The position numbers and the translations under genes were made by a program. The notes under the pieces are model-generated. The model was not told where the DNA came from and ran no database searches. It saw nothing but the letters and a program-made list of their open reading frames with translations. From a virus, in IMG/VR virus record IMGVR_UViG_3300023174_000743, positions 1 to 20,722 of that record: 20,722 bases of DNA, one strand, 5' to 3'. This document shows, piece after piece, positions 8,278 to 14,826 of this stretch. Each line of letters starts with the position of its first letter. Positions within the stretch are counted from its first letter, which is position 1.

Positions 8278-9003
8278 TTATGGGAGAGAATTTGCAAAAT
8301 CTAATAGAGATTCAAATGTTTTTGTTTTATTCTTTAATTCTTTATTTGCAAATGTGTCTAGTTTAGTCTCTGCATCTTGATAACCTGGAGATTTAATTAG
8401 AATGGGTTTTGCGTGTACAGAGTCACCAGCTTTTAGATTGTATAACTTGTTACCTGCAAAGTAACCACCTTTGAATGCGACTTTCATTTCATTCTCTGCA
8501 CGTTTCATCATGCCATTATTTGGCATTGCAAATAAATCTTCTTTCATGTTAGATGTTGAATATAACAATCCATCAATCGTAAAGATTCCAGCTTGCCCAA
8601 AATAATTCATTAACTGTTGAACATTAGAATCTACCGCTTGAGTAGTTAACTTGCCTTGGCTGATTAAAGGCTCATTGAAGAATATAACAAGTTTATATCC
8701 TTTTAAACGAATTGTACGAATTGCATCTAACGCACCAGGAAGCATTTCAATATCAGATGCGCTAAGAATTGGTTTAGAATCATTTAAAAACACACCTCTG
8801 TCCATACCAATCGTTTCTTTAGGGAAGAAGGTTGGCCAACCTGCGGGTGATTGAGGCTGTTGCATCATGCCTTGCTGTTGAGGCGGTTGTTGTCCGTATG
8901 GCGAACTATAATTTGGTGTTCCATACTGTTGCGGCTGTGGCATAGTAGGTAATGGTGGTTGTCCACCAACGTTCATGCTTCTGTCTATTGAAAATCTTCC
9001 CAT
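8278..9003 (-). CDS. HAD-like protein related to GmhB heptose-bisphosphate phosphatase, apparently catalytically dead
   Basis: 241 aa; the GGAG ribosome site supports this start. Residues 1 to about 55 are a Pro/Gln/Gly/Met-rich low-complexity extension. From about residue 64 the order follows GmhB-type HAD phosphatases: GMDRGVFLND (66-75), DIEMLPGALDAI (84-95), GYKLVIFFNEP (102-112), NNGMMKRAE (162-170), and GGYFAGNKLYNL (179-190). Compared with the family FLDRDGVIN, V-T-N-Q, R-K-P and V-G-D-x-x-x-D motifs, the general-acid Asp appears to be Gly70, the motif II Thr is Phe109, the motif III Lys is Met160, and both motif IV acids are Asn (185, 189). Only the nucleophile position, Asp68, is kept. 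The protein probably cannot dephosphorylate. It may be a sugar-phosphate binding, regulatory or structural derivative. It is last in the leftward operon behind the epimerase. The alignment is by eye. Confidence 0.7.
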   Translation of the reverse strand: MGRFSIDRSMNVGGQPPLPTMPQPQQYGTPNYSSPYGQQPPQQQGMMQQPQSPAGWPTFFPKETIGMDRGVFLNDSKPILSASDIEMLPGALDAIRTIRLKGYKLVIFFNEPLISQGKLTTQAVDSNVQQLMNYFGQAGIFTIDGLLYSTSNMKEDLFAMPNNGMMKRAENEMKVAFKGGYFAGNKLYNLKAGDSVHAKPILIKSPGYQDAETKLDTFANKELKNKTKTFESLLDFANSLP

Positions 9004-9012
9004 TATTAACTC

Positions 9013-9930
9013 CTATGCAATTTGATAATATTCATTTATACTTCTGAATTTTGTTTGAATTCCGACTTCTCTCAACTTAGTTAAATCTGCACAAGTCCAA
9101 TGCTGATACTTATCTCCATACTCTTTGGGGAAAGGTATAACTTCAATTCTAGCATTCTCTCTGTGTGCAATAATTTCTGCGACCCTAGCAAAAGATTCTG
9201 CATGACCAGTGCCTATGTTAAAAATACCGCTACTCATTTTATTGAATGCTAAATCTAACTTTGCTTGAACAACATCATCGACACACACAAAGTCTCTAAA
9301 CATGCTTTCTGAACCAGAAAAGATTCTTATCTTTCCAGTTTCTCTTGCTTGCTTAGTAAACTTAGTAATTGGACTTGCTTGGTCGCCTTTGTGCAATTCA
9401 TTGTTGCCATATACGTTAAAGTATCTAAGTCCCTGAATATTAAATTCATATTTGTCAAAGTATTCCGATGTTATTAGTTTAGTTATTTTTTTATCAAACA
9501 AATATTTAGTGAATGCATATGGCGTCTGAGGTTGCATCGGCGCATCTTCTAGTACAGCATAATTATGAGGTATCTGTCCATAAACACTTGCGCTAGATGC
9601 ATATTGTAATGGTATCTTATGCTCAAATGCTTTTTGTAAAATTTTACATGAAAAATCAAAGTTTCTTTTCATCAATAAAGTTCCATTCAGTTCTCTAGTA
9701 GAAGAAATTGCACCTTCATGGAAAATAAACTTGACACTATCCCAATCAGAAAATGTATCAAAAAATGAATCAGCATCATAATAGGTGCTAAACGTTGTGC
9801 CGTTTAGATTCATCATTTTATTGCCGTCAGCCAAATCATCGACAACTACGATTTCTGTGATGCCTCTTGCGTTTAATGATTTGATTAAGTTTGAACCTAT
9901 AAATCCAAATCCTCCGGTGACAAGTATCAT
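9013..9930 (-). CDS. hldD: ADP-L-glycero-D-manno-heptose 6-epimerase-like NAD(P)-dependent epimerase
   Basis: 305 aa, near the bacterial HldD length of about 310. It is a short-chain dehydrogenase/epimerase with the Rossmann motif TGGFGFIGSN at residues 5-14 and acidic VVVDDLADG at 28-36. HldD-specific stretches follow: FIFHEGAISST (69-78), YASSASVYG (110-118), the catalytic Tyr138-x-x-x-Lys142 in TPYAFTK, GLRYFNVYG, HKGDQASP, FRDFV-VDDV, GIFNIGTGHAESF and IPFPKEY. HldD interconverts ADP-D-glycero- and ADP-L-glycero-manno-heptose, the donor for lipopolysaccharide heptosyltransferases. It is the middle gene of the leftward early operon; its ATG overlaps the cupin stop by 1 bp (TAATG). With the GT9 gene across the terminator it points to a phage heptose pathway. 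Active-site residues look intact. A related nucleotide-sugar substrate cannot be excluded. Confidence 0.88.
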   Translation of the reverse strand: MILVTGGFGFIGSNLIKSLNARGITEIVVVDDLADGNKMMNLNGTTFSTYYDADSFFDTFSDWDSVKFIFHEGAISSTRELNGTLLMKRNFDFSCKILQKAFEHKIPLQYASSASVYGQIPHNYAVLEDAPMQPQTPYAFTKYLFDKKITKLITSEYFDKYEFNIQGLRYFNVYGNNELHKGDQASPITKFTKQARETGKIRIFSGSESMFRDFVCVDDVVQAKLDLAFNKMSSGIFNIGTGHAESFARVAEIIAHRENARIEVIPFPKEYGDKYQHWTCADLTKLREVGIQTKFRSINEYYQIA

Positions 9931-10310
9931 TATTGTCCCTTGTTCTGCTGACTGTCTCCAGGCAGAACACGATAATTGTCTTGAACACTATCTGGTGTGG
10001 AAACTTCTATGATTGTGCCTTCTTCTAGGCAAATAACTTGATGTGGTTGTAGAGGACGATTGCGCCAAACTTCTCCAGCTTTTAACGTTACGTCATGTAT
10101 ACTTGCGTCTTTAGTCTCGATAAATTTAATCATAAATAAACCATCTAACACATACCAAGATTCATCTTTTTCAGCATGAAAGTGCATACTGAATTTTGCG
10201 CCTTTGTTGAACTTCATCAGTTTGCCGCAATACTTATCGTTGGTAGCCCAAATTAATTCATGTCCCCAACCTTTTTTCACAAAACCTTCTAGTCTTTCCA
10301 TATTATTCAC
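9930..10310 (-). CDS. Single-domain cupin, sugar-phosphate isomerase-like
   Basis: 126 aa, with a GAGGTG ribosome site 6 nt before the ATG and a sigma70 promoter just upstream. Cupin motif 1 is present as G-x5-H-x-H-x4-E-x6-G, in GAKFSMHFHAEKDESWYV and the following LDG. Motif 2 is GEVWRNRPLQPHQV with the conserved Pro and His. The opening KKGWGHELIWATNDKYCGK resembles type II mannose-6-phosphate isomerase and WbuC-like cupins that act on nucleotide-sugar or sugar-phosphate substrates. The metal ligands (two His and one Glu of motif 1, one His of motif 2) are visible. It is first in the operon with the heptose epimerase, so isomerisation or epimerisation of a heptose or mannose intermediate is plausible. 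The exact substrate cannot be read from the sequence. Confidence 0.8.
   Translation of the reverse strand: MNNMERLEGFVKKGWGHELIWATNDKYCGKLMKFNKGAKFSMHFHAEKDESWYVLDGLFMIKFIETKDASIHDVTLKAGEVWRNRPLQPHQVICLEEGTIIEVSTPDSVQDNYRVLPGDSQQNKGQ
10131..10138 (+). promoter_or_regulatory. Possible late promoter box CATAAATA inside the cupin gene, antisense
   Basis: CATAAATA on the rightward strand within the leftward cupin gene, 278 bp before gene 13. If used late, it would run antisense through the start of the cupin gene and across its promoter. A single AT-rich octamer inside a coding region may be chance. Confidence 0.25.
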
Positions 10311-10322
10311 CTCGCTTATAAC

Positions 10323-10351
10323 ATTATACTTTATTTAGCAGACAAAATCAA
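10323..10351 (-). promoter_or_regulatory. Sigma70-type promoter for the leftward cupin-epimerase-HAD operon
   Basis: Reading leftward: TTGATT (complement of 10346-10351), a 17-bp spacer, then a perfect TATAAT (complement of 10323-10328), ending 12 bp before the cupin start codon. This suggests transcription by host polymerase early in infection. It is divergent from the late box at 10380. Confidence 0.78.
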
Positions 10352-10379
10352 GCAAACGTAAAATGCAATATTTGGTAAT

Positions 10380-10387
10380 GATAAATA
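10380..10387 (+). promoter_or_regulatory. Late promoter box GATAAATA before gene 13
   Basis: GATAAATA fits the NATAAATA form and lies 29 bp before the gene 13 ATG, in the 106-bp divergent gap. It heads the long late block of neck, packaging and tail genes. Confidence 0.65.
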
Positions 10388-10416
10388 GAGTAAAGACATT
10401 TTAAGGGGCACATTAA

Positions 10417-11166
10417 ATGAGTACAAGCAAACCAGCATCCAGAGATGAGTTTAGAGAATTCTGCCTCAGACGATTGGGTGCGCCTCTGTTAGAAATAAAC
10501 GTAGATAACGATCAAGTTGAAGACTGCATAGAAATTGCACTTTCATATTATTACGATTATCACTATGACGCAACAGAAAAAGTCTATCTAGCACATCAAG
10601 TTACACAAACAGACATTGATAACAAGTATCTTTCAATAGATGATTCTGTCATTGGTGTAATCAATATTCTTCCATTAGGCAATAGTTATTCCACAAACAA
10701 TCTATTCAATCTAAGATATCAGATTGCATTGAACGATTTGTTTGCTTTCAACACAGGTCCTTTTGCACCATACTACATGGCATTGCAGAACGTTGCTTTA
10801 GCAGAAGAGTTATTTGTTGGTAAACAAGCGATTCGTTTTCAACGTCACTCAAATAAACTATATGTTGACATTGCTTGGGGTGAAAAAGTTGTTCTTGGCG
10901 AATACATCATTATCGAAGCGTATCAAAAAATTGATCCAGACACATACACAGATATGTATAACGACAGATGGCTTCAAAAATATACTACAGCATTAATTAA
11001 AAAACAATGGGGTGAAAACTTGAAAAAGTTTGAAGGTATTTCAATGCCAGGTGGAGTTTCTTTTAACGGACAGAAAATTTGGGACGAAGCGGTAGATGAA
11101 TTACAGACAATGGAATCAGAAATGATTAGTTCATACTCGTTGCCTGTTACTGATATGCTAGGTTAA
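10417..11166 (+). CDS. 13: Neck protein gp13 (T4-like)
   Basis: 249 aa (T4 gp13 is about 309), with an AAGGGG ribosome site. The N-terminal REFCLRRLGAPLLEINV and QVEDCIEIALSYYYDYHY are typical of T4-like neck proteins, as are C-terminal ALIKKQWGENLKKFEGI, MPGGVSFNGQKIWDEA and the final acidic helix. In T4, gp13 and gp14 form the neck ring joining the filled head to the tail and to fibre attachment points. Gene 14 follows after 2 bp, and the order 13-14-15-16-17-18-19-20 is kept. It is the first gene after the late box at 10380. Identification rests on sequence pattern and strict synteny together. Confidence 0.88.
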   Translation: MSTSKPASRDEFREFCLRRLGAPLLEINVDNDQVEDCIEIALSYYYDYHYDATEKVYLAHQVTQTDIDNKYLSIDDSVIGVINILPLGNSYSTNNLFNLRYQIALNDLFAFNTGPFAPYYMALQNVALAEELFVGKQAIRFQRHSNKLYVDIAWGEKVVLGEYIIIEAYQKIDPDTYTDMYNDRWLQKYTTALIKKQWGENLKKFEGISMPGGVSFNGQKIWDEAVDELQTMESEMISSYSLPVTDMLG

Positions 11167-11168
11167 CC

Positions 11169-11984
11169 ATGGCACGTAATCGTTATTTTAATCAATATGC
11201 TTTTGTAAAACAAGAGCAAAAACTAATTCATGATTTAGTATCTGAGGCTATAAAAATTTATGGTGTTGATGGATATTACATTCCAAGAACACAAGTCAAT
11301 TTAGATAAAATTTATGGTGAAGATGAATTAGTGAAATATGTAGACGCATTGTCTATGGAAATGTACGTCAAGAGTTTTGACGGCTTCCAAGGGCAAGAAG
11401 ATTTCTTATCTAAGTTTGGTCTTCAGATTGATGAATCGATTACGTTTCTTGTTGCACAGCACAGATTCATTGAATCACTTAAGCCATTAATTAATACTGA
11501 GTACGGATACAACATTCGAAATGAAGATGACGGATATCTTATAGATACGCAGTCTTATGACTACACAGATATTTTAAGACCGAGAGAAGGAGACTTAATT
11601 TGGATTCCTTTGCTTGGTTATATGTATGAAATTAAATTTACAGAGAACATTGAAAACTTCTATCAGTTAGGTGACATATACACGTTTGAAATGCGTTGCG
11701 ATAGATTCGAATACTCCAGCGAAAAACTTGATACTGGTGTTGCAGAAATCGATGTACTCGAAGACACATACAGTCTTTCTACTGATAACATTGAAAAACT
11801 ATTAGATGAAGTAGATAACAGTATTTTTGCTTTAGAAGATGGTACTAGAATTCTTGCAGAAGGAGACGCAGTTATACCATTTGAAGTTGCCGCAGATAAC
11901 GAAGTAATTGGACAGAAAATCATTGAAGGTGATGTTCTCGACTTCTCTGAACAAAATCCATTTGCACTTACAAGGACTTATTAA
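11169..11984 (+). CDS. 14: Neck protein gp14 (T4-like)
   Basis: 271 aa, close to T4 gp14 (256). Diagnostic segments are MARNRYFNQYAFVKQEQKL at the N-terminus, DGYYIPRTQVNLDKIYGED, and the central LRPREGDLIWIPLLGYMYE followed by IENFYQLGDIYTFEMRC and FEYSSEKLDTG. The C-terminal ~80 residues are very acidic. In T4 the protein works with gp13 to close the head and prepare the tail-joining surface. Spacing is 2 bp from gene 13 and 2 bp to gene 15, so translation is probably coupled; the ribosome site before this ATG is weak, which also fits coupling. Confidence 0.9.
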   Translation: MARNRYFNQYAFVKQEQKLIHDLVSEAIKIYGVDGYYIPRTQVNLDKIYGEDELVKYVDALSMEMYVKSFDGFQGQEDFLSKFGLQIDESITFLVAQHRFIESLKPLINTEYGYNIRNEDDGYLIDTQSYDYTDILRPREGDLIWIPLLGYMYEIKFTENIENFYQLGDIYTFEMRCDRFEYSSEKLDTGVAEIDVLEDTYSLSTDNIEKLLDEVDNSIFALEDGTRILAEGDAVIPFEVAADNEVIGQKIIEGDVLDFSEQNPFALTRTY

Positions 11985-11986
11985 CT

Positions 11987-12727
11987 ATGATGTTCGGTCA
12001 CGATTTTTACCATGGCACGTTAAGGCGCTATGTCGTTATGTTTGGAAACTTGTTTAATGAAATTCAAGTCGAAAGATATGATGCAGACGGAATTAAACAA
12101 CAAACAATCAGCGTTCCTATTGAATATTCGCCTAAACAAAAATTTGTTCAGCGTGTGTTAAATGATCCAACTTTGAATCGTCCACTTTCTGTTAGCCTTC
12201 CTAGAATGGGATTTGAGTTCACAAGCATTAATTATGCACCACAAAGAAAATTGAATAGCGCACATAAGATTGTAAAAGGACTCAATACTGGAGGTAATGA
12301 TTTTAATTATACCTACACGCCAGTTCCATACGATATCAACTTCTCTTTATATGCATTAGTTAGATATGCAGAAGATGGTACGCAGATTGTCGAACAGATT
12401 ATTCCATTCTTTACACCAGACTGGATTGTTACAATGAAACTTGTTCCTGAATTAGGAATTAATATGGATATACCAATTGAATTAAATAGCGTAACTGTTG
12501 ATGATTCATATGAAGGCGACTTTGATGGACGTAGAGTTCTTTCATGGCAGATGGATTTTACGATTAAAGGATATCTATTTGGACCTAGCAGAAAGTTCAA
12601 ATATATTTCGAATGCAGATGTTAACACTTCATTAACAGATGGGATTAATTCTAACATCATAAATATACAGTCATTTAGTGGTGATTCCGAATTTAACGTT
12701 AATGAAACAATTACAAATAATACATGA
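11987..12727 (+). CDS. 15: Tail sheath stabiliser / tail terminator gp15 (T4-like)
   Basis: 246 aa (T4 gp15 is 272). The family features are an N-terminal GHDFYHGTLRRYVVMFGNLF, the middle PRMGFEFTSINYAPQRKLN, YTPVPYDINFSLYALVRYAE, and PFFTPDWIVTMKLVPELG, ending near GYLFGPSRKFKYI. The hexamer caps the end of the contractile tail and mates it to the neck. T4 gene 3 is related in fold, but the position between 14 and 16 argues for 15. The stop overlaps the gene 16 start (ATGA at 12724-12727). Confidence 0.9.
   Translation: MMFGHDFYHGTLRRYVVMFGNLFNEIQVERYDADGIKQQTISVPIEYSPKQKFVQRVLNDPTLNRPLSVSLPRMGFEFTSINYAPQRKLNSAHKIVKGLNTGGNDFNYTYTPVPYDINFSLYALVRYAEDGTQIVEQIIPFFTPDWIVTMKLVPELGINMDIPIELNSVTVDDSYEGDFDGRRVLSWQMDFTIKGYLFGPSRKFKYISNADVNTSLTDGINSNIINIQSFSGDSEFNVNETITNNT
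12658..12665 (+). promoter_or_regulatory. Possible internal late promoter box CATAAATA before gene 16
   Basis: CATAAATA in the 3' end of gene 15, 58 bp before the gene 16 ATG. It could give extra terminase transcription, but it lies in coding sequence and may be chance. Confidence 0.35.
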
Positions 12728-13149
12728 AAAAATCTGTTAATGATAAATTGAATGACATTTTTGATGTGCAAGGTAAGATTGTTGAACAAGCATCGGTACC
12801 TGTAGTAGTAGAACAATCAAAAGAAACTACTGGCGCACCAAATGATGAATCTATTGATGCTGACTATGAATATGCGAGAGAGAATCTCAAGTTGTTCATT
12901 GAGCAAGGCAAAGTCGCTATGGAAAACATTATCTTCTTAGCAAAAGAGGGTGAGTCTCCAAGGGCATACGAAGTTGTTGGTCAGTTAATTAAAACGTTAT
13001 CAGACACGAATAAAGATTTGTTGGACTTAGGTAAAAAAGTAAAAGATTTGAAAAGTAAAAAAGACGATACGCAACAACCACAGCACGTAACGAATGCATT
13101 GTTTGTTGGTAGCACAGCAGAACTACAAAAATTAATTGGTAAGAGATGA
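12724..13149 (+). CDS. 16: Terminase small subunit gp16 (T4-like)
   Basis: 141 aa (T4 gp16 is 164). The central helical part, YEYARENLKLFIEQGKVAME and ARAYEVV-like PRAYEVVGQLIKTLSDTN with a following DLLDLGKKVKDLKSKK, matches the T4-type DNA-packaging small subunit, which forms a ring and controls the large subunit's ATPase and nuclease. The N-terminal ~45 residues are acidic and low in hydrophobics; the C-terminus is short (ALFVGSTAELQKLIGKR). Four-base ATGA overlaps link it to gene 15 before and gene 17 after, so stoichiometry is probably set by coupled translation. Confidence 0.87.
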   Translation: MKKSVNDKLNDIFDVQGKIVEQASVPVVVEQSKETTGAPNDESIDADYEYARENLKLFIEQGKVAMENIIFLAKEGESPRAYEVVGQLIKTLSDTNKDLLDLGKKVKDLKSKKDDTQQPQHVTNALFVGSTAELQKLIGKR

Positions 13150-14774
13150 CAGCGAAATCCTATCTAGGGAATTCTCTTTTAAAAGCATCTGGTGTTCCTC
13201 TCAATTTCACAAAAGAAGAAATTGAAGAATACTTGAAATGTGCTGACGATCCTATATACTTCATTGAAAGTTATTGTAAGATTGTCACGCTAGATCACGG
13301 GCTTCAGCCATTTAAACTCTATGATTGTCAAAAGAACAAAGTAAAGATTATCCATGAGAATCGTAAAGTTATTCTTATGGAAGGTCGACAACAAGGTAAG
13401 ACAACAACTTCAGCCGCTTATATTCTTTGGTATACATTGTTTCAGGGAAGCAAAACTGTAGCGATTTTAGCAAACAAAGCGACTGCGGCTAGAGAAGTTT
13501 TGTATCGTTATCAAATCATGTATGAAAATCTTCCTACATGGCTTCAGCAAGGTGTCACTACATGGAACAAGGGTGACATTGCTTTAGAGAATGGTTCTAT
13601 TGTATTCACAGCCGCAACAAGCGCATCAGGTATTCGTGGTAAGTCAGTTAACTTGCTGTACGTTGACGAAGCCGCAATCATACCGAACAATGTAGCAGAA
13701 CAATTCTTTACCTCAGTTTATCCTACGATTTCTGCTGGTGAAACAACAAAGATTCTGCTAAGTTCTACCCCACTAGGATATAACCACTTCTGGAAGTTCT
13801 GGAATGACGCAGAGAACGATAGAAACGGGTTCGTCAATCTATTCATTCCGTATTGGGAGATTCCTGGACGTGATGAAAAATGGGCATCCGAACAGCGCAG
13901 ATTGCTTGGTGAGTTGAAATTCAATCAAGAGGTTCTTTGTAACTTCTTAGGTTCTAGTCTCACACTCATTGCATCTGACGCTATTGCACAAATGTCTGCT
14001 AAACCTATCATCTATCAGAAAGATGGACTTGACATTTATGAGAAGGTAGAGAAGGATCACGCATACTGTATCATTGCAGACACCGCTAAAGGTGTTGGCG
14101 GTGACTATTCAGCATTTCAAATTATTGATATAGCCGAGATGCCATACAAGATTGTTGGTAAGTACAGAAATAATCAAATCAGTCCACTTTTGTATCCATC
14201 AGTATTGTATAGAGTCGGCAAAGAATACAATGAAGCATACATTCTAATCGAAATTAACTCTTCAGAACAAGTTGCAGAGATTCTTTATGGTGAGTATGAA
14301 TATGAAAATATCATCTCTGTTAGCAGAACACCTCAAGGACAAGTTGTTAATGGGGGATTTGGTGGAGGAAAAACTCAACTCGGAGTTATTACCGACAAGA
14401 AAGTTAAACGCATTGGGTGTTCTAACTTCAAGTCTTTGGTTGAAGAGAAAAAACTTATTATTACAGATGCTGATACTATAGCAGAAATTTCAACGTTCAT
14501 TGAAAAGAGAAACAGTTACTCTGCTGATGAAGGATATCACGATGACTTGGTTATGCCTTTAGTGCTATTTTCATGGTTAACAACAAACTCATATTTTAAA
14601 GACTTGACAAATATTAATATTAGAAAAGAATTATATGATGCACGTATTAAAATGATTGAAGAAGAGGTCACTCCATTCGGTTTTATAAATACAGGTGAAG
14701 AAGAAAATCAATTGGTTGATGTGAGTGGACAGGTTTGGCAGATAGAAAATTATCACAAATCTGATTTTTTATAA
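13146..14774 (+). CDS. 17: Terminase large subunit gp17 (T4-like)
   Basis: 542 aa (T4 gp17 is 610). The N-terminal ATPase has a Walker A variant GRQQGKTTT (residues 80-88), Walker B LLYVDEA (170-176, Asp174-Glu175) and coupling motif SST (206-208). The C-terminal RNase H-like nuclease has acidic residues at Asp312 in IIADTAKG, Asp320 in GGDYSAF, Glu369 in ILIEIN, and Asp466/467 in YHDDLVMP, corresponding to the T4 nuclease triad. It pumps DNA into the prohead through the portal and makes the headful cut. The start overlaps gene 16 by ATGA, and the stop is embedded in a late promoter box for gene 18. All catalytic motifs are intact. Confidence 0.97.
   Translation: MTAKSYLGNSLLKASGVPLNFTKEEIEEYLKCADDPIYFIESYCKIVTLDHGLQPFKLYDCQKNKVKIIHENRKVILMEGRQQGKTTTSAAYILWYTLFQGSKTVAILANKATAAREVLYRYQIMYENLPTWLQQGVTTWNKGDIALENGSIVFTAATSASGIRGKSVNLLYVDEAAIIPNNVAEQFFTSVYPTISAGETTKILLSSTPLGYNHFWKFWNDAENDRNGFVNLFIPYWEIPGRDEKWASEQRRLLGELKFNQEVLCNFLGSSLTLIASDAIAQMSAKPIIYQKDGLDIYEKVEKDHAYCIIADTAKGVGGDYSAFQIIDIAEMPYKIVGKYRNNQISPLLYPSVLYRVGKEYNEAYILIEINSSEQVAEILYGEYEYENIISVSRTPQGQVVNGGFGGGKTQLGVITDKKVKRIGCSNFKSLVEEKKLIITDADTIAEISTFIEKRNSYSADEGYHDDLVMPLVLFSWLTTNSYFKDLTNINIRKELYDARIKMIEEEVTPFGFINTGEEENQLVDVSGQVWQIENYHKSDFL
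14684..14691 (+). promoter_or_regulatory. Late promoter box TATAAATA within the 3' end of gene 17
   Basis: Exact TATAAATA, 86 bp before a second exact copy at 14770 and 135 bp before the sheath ATG. The pair may act as tandem late promoters for the very abundant sheath protein. It lies in coding sequence, so chance remains possible. Confidence 0.45.
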
Positions 14775-14777
14775 ATA
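14770..14777 (+). promoter_or_regulatory. Late promoter box TATAAATA before the sheath gene
   Basis: Exact TATAAATA containing the gene 17 TAA stop (14772-14774), 49 bp before the gene 18 ATG. A strong AAGGAG ribosome site follows, fitting high expression of the sheath. Confidence 0.75.
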
Positions 14778-14826
14778 AATTAAACAAACCTAACAACAAA
14801 AACATCATTATAACAAGGAGAATTCA

